A DNA stretch of 64,000 nt, from assembly GCA_037576195.1 (NCBI GenBank), contig CM075102.1, positions 46,992,745 to 47,056,744 of the forward strand. The letters run 5' to 3'. The translations under genes were made by a program, and so were the position numbers. Below, in pieces: positions 1 to 11,045 of this stretch. The notes beneath the pieces are model-generated. The model was not told the origin of the DNA. It saw only the letters and a program-made list of their open reading frames with translations, and did not search any database. This DNA is from Phytoseiulus persimilis. Taxonomy: Eukaryota > Arthropoda > Arachnida > Mesostigmata > Phytoseiidae. Each line of letters opens with the position of its first letter. Position 1 is the stretch's first letter.

Positions 1-1163
1 ACCTCTGCCCATTCAGGTCCCGCTGGGTGTTGGGAAGTCACTTGGGGCAGCCTTTTGAGAACGGCATACGGATCAATCGGTAGGATACCAACGCTCCTGA
101 AAGCTGCCCTTGCATTCGTCCTGAGATTCTCGCCTACAGTCTCGAGAGTCTTCTTGAGTAGCTTCGGGGAAGCCGTCTTCGGTAAAGTTCCCAGACGTTT
201 GATGCTCCATTTCCGCAGCGTTCTTCTCCAAGCACGTTTCAGGGGCCCAAATCCTCGCAAGCTTTCACCACATAGGGCGACAGATGGCTGGACAAATTGT
301 CTCCGATTAGAACTTTTTCACCGTCAAGTCTCCGGAAGTAGGGTGCCGCAACTCGGGTGAACCAATTCTCAAAGGCTCTCAGAGTAAACCATTCGCTTTC
401 GTCGGCGTCATAAAGAGCCCTCGGTGGCCCTCCCTCTGATCACGACTCGTAAAGATATTTGGCCTTGTAGATTACGTACGGAGGAAGCATCTCGCCATTT
501 GCTGCGATCGCAAACATGACGCTGAAGTGCGATTTTGAATGGTCTCTGACCACCTCAGCTTTCCGTGCACCGCGGCGGAATATCGCTCTCAATCTCCCTG
601 GGTCGTCGGAAAACCCTGTCTCATCATAGTTTACGATATTTGCCGCTGGAACTCTCTCTAGTGACTTTTCCAAATTCTTGAAGTAGGCTAGAATCTCCTC
701 TTCCGATATACGAGCCCGAGTACTGCTCACGTTCTCGCCGAATCGTTCCGTCAGGTTTGGATGCCGTTTGAAGAATCCTGCCACCCAGTCGTCGCCAGGA
801 ATGCCACCTGTATACTTGGGGATGTGTCGATTCCGGCTCTTCAGGAATCCATGCACGATATTCTTGAGATCACTTCTAGTAACGGGAAACCCCCAATCCG
901 CGCAGAAACCCACACATTTTTTCCAGCGCAGCCTCCTCTTTCACAGAGGGGGCAGTCTGTCCTCCATACGGCTTGCGGCTTTTCATCTTGAATTGGAATT
1001 GCAACGTCGCTCGCGGCACTGAATATTTTTCGGCGGCCTCGTTGACGCTCAATTTCCCACTCCGCGCATCTGCCAGTGCCAACTCGAGCTGTTCGGGCTC
1101 ATACTTCCGTCGGCGGGCCGATCCTTTCAGTTTCTGGTACACTCTGCGCATGGCCAATATCAC
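1..1163 (-). mobile_element. Degenerate Tigger/pogo-type (Tc1/mariner superfamily) transposase, 3' end runs off the window
   Basis: Read on the minus strand. The N-terminal part (876-1163) is a helix-turn-helix of the pipsqueak type. The next block (440-913) holds the second DNA-binding region and the start of the DDE domain with the first catalytic Asp in NYDETGFSDD. Reading on past 440, the second catalytic Asp is visible in LIGDNLSSHLS (about 265-300), followed by a C-terminal block starting PLKRAWRR that reaches position 1. The copy is dead. The first two blocks are in different frames around 905. An in-frame TGA lies at 440-442 where a Trp is expected after YES. Near 242 the segment that should carry the third catalytic Asp is missing with a frame change. 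No terminal repeats or TA duplication could be placed. The family call rests on domain order and motifs. Confidence 0.8.
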
Positions 1164-1549
1164 CCCTGAGAATTGAGATTTTTTACAAAATGTTCGAAAA
1201 AAGCAGAATCAGGCCAGCTTTCGAGATTCGGTCTACGGTACGGACTAAAGAGACATAGCAACAGGGATGACAGAAATTTCAAAGCTTCCGGACCATCCAG
1301 AAGGGAGCTCCGAGGAAGACTATTTCGAACTTTTGGAGAATACCGAAATGTTGACATTTTTCAAATTACTGTAGGAAATCACTCACAGTGCCGAGGCTCT
1401 CGTCGATGTTAATATCGTTGATGTCATGAGTCGAAGACTTGAAAACCGTGTTCAGATGCACCTACATCGTCGTCCTTCTAGAGCTAAATCGCGAAACGGG
1501 GCCGCCTATAGCCGCGGCCAATATCACCCCGGCCGGCCAATATCACCCC
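1152..1549. repeat. Three copies of a 15-bp word GGCCAATATCACCCC
   Basis: The identical 15-base word occurs at 1152-1166, 1516-1530 and 1535-1549; the last two are tandem with a 19-bp period. It begins where the transposase reading frame starts, so it may be a scrap of the transposon's terminal or subterminal repeat. That origin is inferred. Confidence 0.55.
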
Positions 1550-2242
1550 GGTCGACGGTACCCGCAAACCCTGAGCTACATCATCTGGGAATGCAACGAA
1601 ATATACCACGAGGAAGAGCAAACACTAGATCGACTGGGTCTCGACGAAAACCTTTTTCGAGGATGACGGGCCTCGCCAAGAGGTTCCCACAGCGTTGGTA
1701 GGAGAAAACTATAACTACACGCTGAGCAAACTCGTCTCGGCTCCGTAGCGAAAGCGTTCGACTTTCATCAACACAGACACGTCCTCATAGCACTTGAAAG
1801 GATGTGATCGTACATTGCTTCCGCTGATCGTGATTCCATGACTTCATTGAGAACGGCCAATATTGGGCTATCTGTTGGGGTATCTCGCTCCAATTTTTGT
1901 CTCCGATGCGTCCCACAAAAAAGTAGGTTGCCATAATGGCCTGCGTTAAGAACGCGCCACCTTGCTTTGTAATCAAAGTAGCCGACGGTCACCTTGCTTC
2001 AATCCGTTTATTGACTGAGCAAGAGGTTCTCTCTGAAGGTCAATATTTCTCCGACTGCTGTACTGTTCATGCGCTTATATTTTCCCATGCACGGTAAACG
2101 CATTGTGTGATTAGACTCCCGAATACATGCATTCCGCTTTTATGCATTTCAAGTGGAAACTCTGCTTTTTCTTCTTCATCTGCTCGCTTGATCAGGTTTT
2201 CTCAATGACGCGCCATCACAAATCGACCCGCTGCCTCGTCAC
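1167..2242. other. Repeat-rich stretch; possible LINE tail at 1555-1665 (+)
   Basis: No host gene is recognised here. On the plus strand at about 1555-1665 a short reading frame contains IIWECNEIYHEEEQTL, reminiscent of the Cys-containing C-terminal tail of non-LTR retrotransposon reverse transcriptases. It is isolated and stops soon after, so the LINE identity is only a suggestion. On the minus strand 1768-1992 has two overlapping open frames of unknown nature. The rest shows nothing I can name. Confidence 0.25.
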
Positions 2243-3400
2243 CAGGCCTTGCAATGGTTATTCAACCGCGGTTATCAACCGCAATAACCGAGAGCAGATT
2301 GCGGTTATGAGCGCATTTAACCGCATATTTTTGAACGATCCTCCACCGCGAATTCGGACTCAAATCGAGGCTTCATCTCATATGATAAGCGTATGATTCC
2401 TTGGGGAAACGTCGCATTGGCATACTCAGGAGGACTGATATCTGAAAAAGGTATTCGGGAAGTTCCTTCGATTTGACCTCACTCGATTTAGTCAGACGTA
2501 GATCCAGGAACTGTGCTCTCAAGCACCTATGAGAATCGTGATGAAGTCCTTCAACAAAACGGAATCTCTAATGTAGTGGTCATTACCGAGGACGACGCCC
2601 TTCCAAAGACCGCAAGGATGATCCCGGAGCTGGGAGCATTGACTTGGAGTCAACGAAAACTGGAAGCAACTCAAGATAGGACCCAGAGGATAGCTTTCAC
2701 AATGTACGACCGACTCTCGATAAATAACTCGGGAATCGGGACGTCGAATTCACGCGATTGATATCAACCCATCGAAAAAAGCTTGCATTCGAGCCGTCTG
2801 CCCTCACGAAATCGTCCAGAAATTGTCCTTAAAGCCACATCCAAGAGTCCGCATTAGCTTTTTGGCGGGTCATCGGAGGTTGAACGCGGACTATATTCAT
2901 CAGACTTTGGGTTCTTCAGTACAAGATGATCTCTTCAAGATGGGGAAATCGTACGAAAAGTTCCGTCACCTGTGATTCGACAAATGTTCCCGGCCCTATC
3001 TCATCGGATACAGCTGTTTCAAACGGATTCTTTGATGAATGTATTCTGAGATCTCGCAGTGTCCGTGGAATATGGAACCTTCGTTTTGAGAAAAGAGAAG
3101 GAGCTTCCTGAAAATCATGCAAAGTATTCTGTCTCCAGTGTGGAGTTTCCACTGAAACTCTGAGGATGATCTCGGGGATGGGCGATGGCCTGTTCCGATG
3201 TGATCAGGCGTGAGTACGACGGTATAAATGCAGAAGCTGCGTGAAATCACGTCCCCGGGCACTTTTCCATATAACCGCGGTGATTTGCGGTCATCGGCGT
3301 GGTTCTCGATCTTAGATTTGCGGTCAGCCGGACACGGATTTGCGTTTATCGGTTACCCGTACCTCGGTCATTTGCGAAGCTACTCGTAACCTCTCTCATC
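2243..3400 (+). mobile_element. hAT-like non-autonomous element, copy A
   Basis: This stretch is a diverged sister of 16800-17865. They share blocks in the same order: around 2345-2440 with 16810-16905, around 2590-2710 with 17200-17320, and around 2920-3060 with 17440-17575. The 5' end starts CAGGCCTTGCAATGG and is followed by a cluster of CCGCGGTTAT/AACCGC words. The 3' end again has a cluster of GCGGT/CGGTTA words. The start of this copy is the reverse complement of the end of copy B (GCGGTTATTAGCAAGGCCT), so the family has terminal inverted repeats. A CAGG terminus and subterminal GCGGTTA clusters fit hAT elements. No transposase frame is present. The 3' boundary is approximate and no 8-bp target duplication was confirmed. 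Confidence 0.6.
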
Positions 3401-3766
3401 CGTCCCTGCACTCGAGAAAGCTCGTGGAGTCTCGGCGTGACGACTCTTCGAGCTCGGATTTGTTCATTTCAGTTTTCACGTCTTTGTGGTTGAATAACCT
3501 CCTGTCGTGTGTTATCCTGCATTCCGCTCTCCGTTCGTTCCGAGATGCACGTTCTTGAGTGCACGTGGAACATGGATGGCCAATCGTCCCGGGAAACAAA
3601 GACCCGAAGAGTGTTGTAGGCCTTCAGCGACACAAAGTGAGTAGTCGTGCTCATGGATTCTTGAATGAAAATATCGTAGCCCTCATTGTTTCCCTCGTTT
3701 GTGAGTCTCGTACACTCCACAAGTCGATGGACGATTCTAGCTCTGAAACCAGAAGTCTTTGAAGGT
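3401..3766 (+). other. Intergenic leader before the membrane-protein gene
   Basis: No recognisable gene. It lies between the hAT-like element and the ATG at 3767, so it probably holds the promoter and 5' UTR of that gene. No TATA box or other clear promoter motif was assigned. Confidence 0.3.
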
Positions 3767-5895
3767 ATGAACCTGTGGCAGGTTCTCTTCCTGCTGACCC
3801 TCGGGCGGTGCTCTGGAGTATCTGAAACCCTCTTCGATGCATACCCTTTCGATCTGGTGATAAAAATACCCGGTGTGAACCTCAGTAAATACGTGAGTTG
3901 ATGGAAACCTCCAATCAGAGAGGCCGTCTTCTGTTTCCGCATTCGCAGTGCCGGCGATAAAATATTCAGGATGTCGAAGGAGGAACAGTATCGGCCTTCA
4001 CCGTGACTTTGGAGTTTGCTTCCGCCCCTAATGGAGTATCGGACGGGGAGCAGAGAAATCGCCCGCAGTGGTTGCGAATGGACAGTCCAGACTTCACGCT
4101 CGCATGGAATGATTTGTGTCGAATATCCTCCGCAGGTTTTAGAGACGGAAGAAGTGCCATTCGTAGCTAAGAAAGAGATAACCGCCGGTGGCCTCCGCTT
4201 GCGAGGAATTCCCCTAGGAGACCCGGACGATCGTATTTTAGTGAAGTGGGAATCGCCCGAAGGAGAAACGAATCCTGTAGCGATCGAGTTTTCCTTCCTA
4301 AAACTTGACGTGACCGACCAGGGGTGCAAATTGTATCCTGCCGCAGGTGAGTTTCGATTGAGAAGGCATTTCGACTGACGAATCTCTCAACTTCACTTGG
4401 GGCGAAAAACCTCATCTTGTTTCTGACGCGGTCTCCTTTGAATTGCAGTGATCGAGATTGGGGAGTATTCTTTTTATGAGAGCAATCGGGAGAGACTTTT
4501 CGACGCAATGGACACTCTCTCCAAGCGAATCGAATATCCCATGAAACGGATGAAGGTGCAGCCACCGCTGAATCCGAACGAGGTTTATCATGATTTTCTT
4601 AAGTAGTTGGAAATATTCATTTTTTGATCTGGAGGCGAGTTGTGGTAGTAGATCTGGCACGCGACAGGAATGTCAATATACCAATAATCATCCCAGATTC
4701 GTCTGCAGAATTGGCGTCTCGGTCTGATGGCCTCGGAGAATTGTCCGGGTGAAAACTCCACGCAAATATGGACAGCTATCAATCGGATCGTTGAGAAGAT
4801 CCATGGCGACGATATCGGCGAGATTGATGGAGTTTCGTGAGTTCAAAGTTTGAGCTTGGGATATAATGGAGTGTTCATCCAAAGCTTCTGAGTGTGCCGT
4901 AAGTCAAGTCCCCGCGCGGGTTTATATTGATACAGTCCTCCCGTTTCAGACCGAAAGCTCGGGTAACGAAGGAATTCAGTGAAATTTTCCGAAATTTGCC
5001 ACGTCGGCTCGGTCCCAATGAGGGAATCGATCGAGGAATAGCTTTCCCTTCAACTCCAACCAACGGGACGATTGAAGGGCGCTCGAACGACGTCGTGATG
5101 ACGTTGGCGGCAAGCTCCGCTTCATCCTCAACCCTGTCAGCCTCAATCGTAGAACCGATTGAGACATCAACTGAGGTCCGCACAACAACGTCAACTGAGG
5201 TCCCCCCTACAACGACAACCGAGATTTCCACGACGACGTCAACTGAGGTTCCCACTACGACGACAACTGAGGTCCCCACTACAACGTCAACTGAGGTCCC
5301 CACTACAACGCCAACTGAGGTCCCCACTGCAACGTCAACTGAGGTCCCCACGACAACGTCAACTGAGGTCCCCACTACAACGTCAACTGAGGTCCCACTC
5401 ACGACGTCAACTGAGGTCCCACCTACGACGTCAACAAAAGCCCCTGCTGCGAGGACAACCGATACACCGCCCATAATGCCTACTGCCTCGGTGGCCACTT
5501 CCACAACGAGTGAAATTCAGTTTCTGATAGTGACAGAGATCGCTCTTGCCGGCGAGGAGGATGTTGAAACTGCTCGCAGGCTCGATGAAGAAAACCCGGA
5601 AACTTTCATCGAACAAAACTCCGGGGCTTCGGTCGCCATGCCTCTCTTCGCAATCATAGTGCTTCTTGCGATAACATCTGCTGTTGCAGTGTTCACGGTT
5701 GCGAGAGCGAGAAATGTTCATCGGAAAACATTCGTCATAGGCAGTAAGATGCGTGGAAGCAGGAATATACACTTTCCGTTCGAATACCATCCACATCATA
5801 ACGGACGACCACCTGAATTCCTTCATTTTTCAGACGCCTCCCCGGACGAAATCAACGACATAGTGGTTCTCGGCAGTGATGATGTCTTCAACTGA
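3767..5895 (+). CDS. Type I membrane protein with mucin-like stalk (full-length copy 1), seven predicted exons
   Basis: I do not recognise the family. Predicted exons are 3767-3892, 3970-4035, 4136-4346, 4449-4582, 4709-4836, 4950-5743 and 5834-5895. All junctions have GT..AG ends and matching phases, giving 506 residues. The protein begins with a signal peptide (MNLWQVLFLLTLG). Next comes an ectodomain of about 165 residues with few Cys, then a Thr/Ser/Pro stalk of TSTEVPTT repeats (about residues 275-360). A single membrane segment follows (MPLFAIIVLLAITSAVAVF), with a basic stop-transfer and a short acidic tail ending in LGSDDVFN. If the weak donor at 4583 is not used, translation stops at 4604-4606, giving a soluble form of about 187 residues. 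The last 90-bp intron can also be read through. It is the first unit of a tandem duplication. AATAAA lies at 6025. Confidence 0.65.
5160..5445 (+). repeat. 24-bp coding minisatellite (TSTEVPTT repeats)
   Basis: About a dozen tandem copies of a 24-bp unit encode an eight-residue Thr/Ser-Glu-Val-Pro repeat, the predicted O-glycosylated stalk of the membrane protein. Units differ by a few bases. The paralogue at 10041-11045 has only a short, diverged equivalent around 10490-10620, so the array expanded or contracted after duplication. Confidence 0.85.
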
Positions 5896-6274
5896 CGAAC
5901 ATAATGTGATCTTCGCTCGTTCTTTGCCGACTTCAGAGCATCATAGTTCTTTTTTATAATTGAGAGAGTTTTCATCTGTGTCTTGAGCATTTTAACATAA
6001 CTACATTATACTACAGACGAAGAGAATAAATTCTGAGACTTCATCGATGTTTGTCTTAAGATACGGATTTGAGGTTATGGTGTTGATTGGCATGAGGCGG
6101 CAGACGCAGCATCTTTCTCCTAGAGTTTTTCTCCGGATACTCTGAGACGACGCGCGACATTGCAAATATTGGTTTCAGGGACGACGCAAACCCGCTTCGG
6201 CGCCGGTAGTGTTTATCCGTTACCGACTCATGATACAATATATCATCGTATACGTCGCTCAAGTGGGACCGAAA
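5896..6274 (+). other. 3' UTR and flank of membrane gene copy 1
   Basis: Non-coding stretch conserved with 11046-11410. It ends at the left boundary of the foldback insertion; no other gene seen. Confidence 0.5.
6025..6030 (+). terminator. Polyadenylation signal of membrane gene copy 1
   Basis: AATAAA 130 bp after the stop codon. The same hexamer is conserved at 11191-11196 in the duplicated copy. Confidence 0.6.
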
Positions 6275-8014
6275 GGGTCTCGGCACTTCCTCGGCACTTC
6301 TGGCCTTGGGTCGGGGATTCGAATGAGATATATTGTTGCGGATACCTTATCCCAAGAGAACACTTTCTGTCCAGTCGACGGGCTCCTAGCTGCCTTGTTC
6401 TTTTCTATTGCATGAAACATCTTCTGGACCGATGAAAACCGAGCGAGATTCGGAAACTTAAAATGCTCATGTCTCCGTTATCTGAAGGAGTTCAGAGCTC
6501 ATCAAGTGGGTTTTGGAAAGCTCGTGAATCCAGCTTTCCGATGCTCCCTTCAGAGTTCTTCAACGATCAATTCGAATACCTTCAAAATGACCATCTTCAA
6601 AGTGAATGTTTCTGACCCACTTCCTGGAGGTTGACCACTTTCTAGCTTGTGTCATAATATGCCCCCCTTCAGTGCGAGCACAATGCGATGAACAGATCGA
6701 AAAATATTTGGGGGACCAAGGTTAAAAAACTAAAAAACTGTCGTTGGTCACCCTGAAGTCATCGAATTTCATGCTTAAACGCCAGAATATTTGATGGTGG
6801 AAGGCCCCGAGCCAGAGAAATCATATTGTGAGCCGTGGAACACACGGAATCAGCCGCCCAGACACCACAAAGTTTGGTCAGATCGATCCCGGAATCACCC
6901 GCCCATACCCCCAAGAGTATGATCTGACTGGCCCCGGAATCACCCCTCCAGCTTTTAAAAAGTATGGTCAGATTGTTCCCGGAACCACCCCTCTAGACTT
7001 GGAAAGTGATGGTCAGATCGGTCCCTAATAACTCATCCAGGTTTTAAGAAGAATGGTCAGATTGGTCCCGCAATCATCCTTTTGGGCTTTGGGCCTGACA
7101 CAGTCAAATCATTTTGGAGTTTGTACGGGATCGACCAATCTGACCCTACTTTTTAAAAGTCTGGAGGGGTGATTCCGGGACATATCTGACCATACTTCTC
7201 CGAATCTGGAGGGGTGATTCCGGGACCAATCTGACCATACTTCTTAAAACCTGGAGGGGTTATTCCGGGACCGATCTGACCATCACTTTCCAAGTCCAGA
7301 GGGGTGGTTCCGGGAACAATCTGACCATACTTTTTAAAAGCTGAAGGGGTGATTCCAGGGCCAGTCTGGTCATACTTTTGAGGGTCTGGGCGGGTGATTC
7401 CGGGATCGATCTGACCAAACTTTTGGGTGTCTGGGCGGCTGATTCCGTGTGTTCCACGGCTCAGAATATGATGTTCCCTGGCTCGGGGCCTTCCACCATC
7501 AAATATTCTAGAGTTTAAGCATGAAATTCGATGAATTCAGGGTGACCAACGACAGTTTTTTAGTTTTTTAACCTTGGTCCCCCAAATATTTTTTCGATTT
7601 GTTTATCGCATTGTGCTCGCACTGGAGGGGGGCGAGGGCATAATATGAGACAAGCTAGAAAGTGGTCAACCTCCAGGAAGTGGGTTAGAAACATTCACTT
7701 TGAAGATGGTCATTTTGGAGGTATTCGAATTGATCGTTGAAAATCTCTGAAGGGAGCATCGGAAAGCTGGATTCACGAGCTTTCCAAAACCCACTTGATG
7801 AGCTCTGAACTCCTTCAGATAACGGAGACATGAGCATTTCAAGTTTCAGAATCTCGCTCGGTTTTCATCGGTCCAGAAGATGTTTCATGCAATAAAAAAA
7901 AACAAGGCAGCTAGGAGCCCGTCGACTGGACAGAAAGTGTTCTCTTGGGATAAGGTATCCGCAACAATATATCTCATTCGAATCCCCGGCCCAAGGCCAA
8001 GAGTGCCGAGACCC
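6275..8014. mobile_element. 1.74-kb foldback (long inverted repeat) element
   Basis: The two halves are near-perfect reverse complements. The left arm starts GGGTCTCGGCACT at 6275 and the right arm ends AGTGCCGAGACCC at 8014, with a centre near 7090-7115. Each arm is about 800 bp and includes an inner array of roughly 45-60 bp units. The empty site is visible in the second duplication unit: the sequence flanking 6274 and 8015 is contiguous around 11420-11440. So this is an insertion that came after the duplication. There is no transposase frame, so it is non-autonomous. The structure matches foldback-type elements; the family is unknown. The left end has a small internal duplication of CGGCACTTC absent from the right end. 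Confidence 0.85.
6850..7440. repeat. Inner tandem units of the foldback arms
   Basis: Imperfect units of roughly 45-60 bp share the core TGGTCAGAT..GTCCCGGAATCACCC on the left arm and its complement on the right. About five units lie in 6860-7070 and seven in 7125-7440. Internal tandem repeats inside long inverted arms are a known hallmark of foldback elements. Confidence 0.8.
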
Positions 8015-8339
8015 TTTCGTCGTTCTTGCAGATCAAGCCCGGCTCCGGGAAGAAAGCCAGCGGACGCTGTATTCGTCTAGTGATAAGAGGTCGAAGCCCC
8101 CCACGACTTGAACCCCCTAAGTCAAATGAGTCCCGCTCGCTGAAACACTGGATGCATTCATTGTTCCCGACCTGAAGAGCAAATGCTGTAGAATCACAGC
8201 GGTACATATGTTCAAGGGACGCAAGAGCTTCTCGAGATGGAACTTCCACTCGGATGCCCACCGCGGTTCACAAGTCACAAGTCTATCGAGTGAGCTGAGG
8301 AAGCTCAGCAAAGTTCCAGCTCGTGTTTAAACCATACTC

Positions 8340-9330
8340 AAAATCATGCCGTCGAAGAACGCTCCTGTGTACACGCTTGACTTTGACCGCCGGCGACAAA
8401 CCACGTTTCTCCAAAGCGTCTTCCGCACAAGTGAGGATGCTGTTCCGGATTGAACTCGCTATGTGCCCAATGTCGAGCTCGCGAACAACAACAAACTTCG
8501 TTCACGGATTCTGATGGTTTTACAATTGACAAAGAATGTGAAGTCCTAGGCTGGAGTGTCTCTGGAAATGACACAAGATGTCGCAAAAGAAGCTCAAACA
8601 CCTCCGATTGTGGTTGTATATCGGGAAGAGCTCCTTCTTGAACTGCACCGCCGGATGCGAGGCTCTAAGAGGATGGTTCATAAACGGAAACCCAAGGAAT
8701 CTAGATTGCAACAGCCTCCCTCCTCCAACCCTTTCTCGAATCGATCCGCTGTCGTCAACTGCTATCGTTGAAGAATGTGATTTGATTGCAGGTTAGTGAG
8801 AACCGTTGAGTTTGTGTCGTGGTCATAACTGCACCGTGAAACCCGGCTGACGTAGAATCCCTCCCCAAGAGAACACTAGTGCTCGCAACGAGTGATTATC
8901 GTGGGGATTTCCGTCCTGTACTGTCTCAAGCACGAGACAATGAAGTTCCTGGACGTTCGCGAAGATCTGAGTAACCTCGCTTTCCTGTTGGACTTCCTCA
9001 GGCGCCGTCATTCGGAAAAAGAAGCTTACATGCAGGCAAACCTGCCAAAATACTTCGCCATTCTGGAAGAGCTCTAAATGATCCTTGAAAGAGCTTCACA
9101 AGTGATTCGAACGAATTGGGCGTCTATGAAAAAGGCTTTCCGACAGGTTCATCAGCAGTTTTCGACCGTCCGGGAATAACTCATCTTTCCTTAGAACGAG
9201 GACTTTGACCCGCTGAGACTTCTCGGTGCAGGCGGCTTCGGCGCTATCTAAAGAGTTCATTCGGGTGGGGCGATTGTAGGCGGGAACCTAATACGACTGG
9301 AAAGAGTACGACAACCGATGTATGCGACTT
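8340..9330 (+). pseudogene. Kinase pseudogene: truncated 5' half of the kinase at 12090-13876
   Basis: The left duplication unit carries the kinase 5' flank and the first part of its coding region. The block LDVREDLSNLAFLLDFLRRR and the glycine loop LLGAGGFGA are intact. The frame is broken by stops that the other copy lacks: at the codon after EEL (about 9075), after the Val-Arg-Glu block (about 9178), and just past the glycine loop (about 9250). Similarity ends near 9325, before the catalytic loop, which is the right breakpoint of the duplication unit. The gene therefore cannot make a kinase. Confidence 0.85.
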
Positions 9331-9944
9331 CGTGAGCGGGTCAACTGCCGGCGGTCGTCACACAACTCGGGCCATGAACAGTAGATACTATCTCGACGGA
9401 TACCAGTGCCAACAGACATTCACATCTCGACGCGTTTCGAGATACCAATGGCGTCATTCACAAGCCCGTCTTCAATGTCTCTGTTGCAAGTGTATTATCC
9501 GGTTTCATATGCATAGACCTGGTACGCGGTTGCTGGCCTGCGAGAGGCAATCCGCACGGCATGTTCCCCGTTTCTGATGTCATCATTCACGTATGCGACG
9601 ACGGGCGCTGATCGCCTCGACTCCGTTGTCCGATGGACATGAGTGTCGCTCGCGATCGCGTATCATTCGACAACGAGCACTCGTCGATTACTATTTGTTT
9701 CAAGAATCCCTCGTTTTTCCCGATGAAAATTATTCCTTCGGGTGGTCAGTGATACCCAGGGCCCATTGTACGCTTCCATTTCATAACAATCGTCCCACTC
9801 GTTCAGAAGTTGCTTCTGGAAACAGGGGTTCGTGCAGCATTCTAGATTCTAACTGGGATTCTAGGTTTTTCATATCCCACTTCAGGCTGAAACTTCCGAC
9901 GCTTCTACTAAAATCATACTTATCTCTGATAATTCAGCGTGAAA
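9331..9944. other. Unique sequence at the duplication junction
   Basis: About 600 bp lie between the end of the left unit and the start of the right unit and match neither. A clean tandem duplication would join the units directly, so this is an insertion or the trace of a more complex event. Reading frames here have no recognisable product. Confidence 0.5.
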
Positions 9945-10040
9945 AATTCATTTTTTTATCTAGAGGCGAGTTGTGGAGGTAGATCCGGCTTGCGACAGGA
10001 ATGACATTATACCAACAAATCATCCCAGATTCGTCTGCAG

Positions 10041-11045
10041 AATTGGCGTGTCGGTCTGATGGCCTCGGAGGATTGTCCCGGTGAAAACTCCACGCAAATT
10101 TGGACAGCTATCAATCGGATCGTTGTGAAGATCCATGGCGACGATATTGGCGAGATTGATGGAGTTTCGTGAGTTCAAAGTGTGGGCTCGGGATAGAATG
10201 GAGTGTTTATACAAAGCTTCTGAGTGTACCATAAATCAACTCCCCGCGCGGATTGATATTGATACAGTCCTCCCGTTTCAGACCGAAAGCTCGGATAACG
10301 AAGGAATTCAGTGAAATTTTCCGAAATTCGCCACGTCGGCTCGTTCCCAATGAGGGAATCAATCGAGGAATAGCTTTCCCTCCAACTCCAGCCAACAGGA
10401 CGATTGAAGGACGCTCGAACGAAGTCGTGATGACATCGGCGGCAAGCTCCATTTCATCGTCAGCCTCAATCGTGGAACCGATCACGGCGTCAACTGAGGC
10501 CCCCACCTCGACTGTCTCTCCGACGAAAACGTCAATTGAGGTCTCCCCTACAACGTCAACTGGAATCCCAACCACAACGTCCAATGAGGCTCCCATTACT
10601 TCCGCAACAAAAGCCCCTGCTACGAGGACAACCGGAACAGCGGCCAATTCGACAAAGAGTGGAATTCAGTTTCCAACAGTGACAGAGATCGCTCTCGCCG
10701 GCGACGGGGATGTTGAGACTGCTCGAAGGCTCAATGAAGAAAGTCTGGGAACTTTTCTCGAAGAAAACCCCGGACCTTCGGTCGCCATGCCTCTCTTCGC
10801 AATCATCGTGCTTCTTGCGATAACGTCTGCTGTTGCAGTGTTCACGGTTGCGAGAGCAAGAGATGTTCATCGGAAAACATTCATCATCGGCAGTAAGAAG
10901 CGTGAAAACAGGGATATACACTTTCCGTTCAAATACCGTCGGCATCATAACGGAAGACCACCTGAATTCCTTCATTTTTTCAGAGGCCTCCCCGGACGAA
11001 ATCAACGACATAGTGGTTCTCGGCAGTGATGATGTCTCCAACTGA
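10041..11045 (+). CDS. Membrane protein copy 2, 5'-truncated
   Basis: Exons 10041-10168, 10282-10892 and 10984-11045 match the last three exons of copy 1 and give 267 in-frame codons. They cover the segment before the stalk, a short Thr/Ser-rich stalk without the regular TSTEVPTT array, the transmembrane helix (identical MPLFAIIVLLAITSAVAVF) and the tail ending LGSDDVSN. No exon matching the signal peptide or ectodomain of copy 1 is found upstream, as the duplication breakpoint cuts them off. It may be a pseudogene, or use an unseen new 5' exon. Without splicing the last 91-bp intron, the extra T before the acceptor shifts the frame and loses the tail; with splicing the frame is kept. AATAAA at 11191. 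Confidence 0.6.

Larger units (their letters stand above)
4610..9330 (+). repeat. Tandem segmental duplication, left unit (interrupted)
   Basis: This segment aligns in order with 9945-12625 in coding, intronic and intergenic DNA. Matching landmarks are the exon at 4709 with 10041, the transmembrane exon at 5630 with 10780, the flank at 6020 with 11190, the region at 8340 with 11640, and the kinase P-loop at 9225 with 12525. Left after removing the 1.74 kb foldback insert is about 3.0 kb. The left unit ends inside the kinase gene; the right unit begins inside the membrane-protein gene. Confidence 0.85.

Noticed and set aside
3469-4329. A 286-codon open frame on the minus strand
   Set aside because: It is the antisense shadow of the membrane-protein exons; it has no domain and the plus strand explains all splice sites.
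4875-5504. Minus-strand frame rich in Val/Asp repeats (DVVVGTSV)
   Set aside because: It is the reverse reading of the TSTEVPTT minisatellite, not a separate protein.
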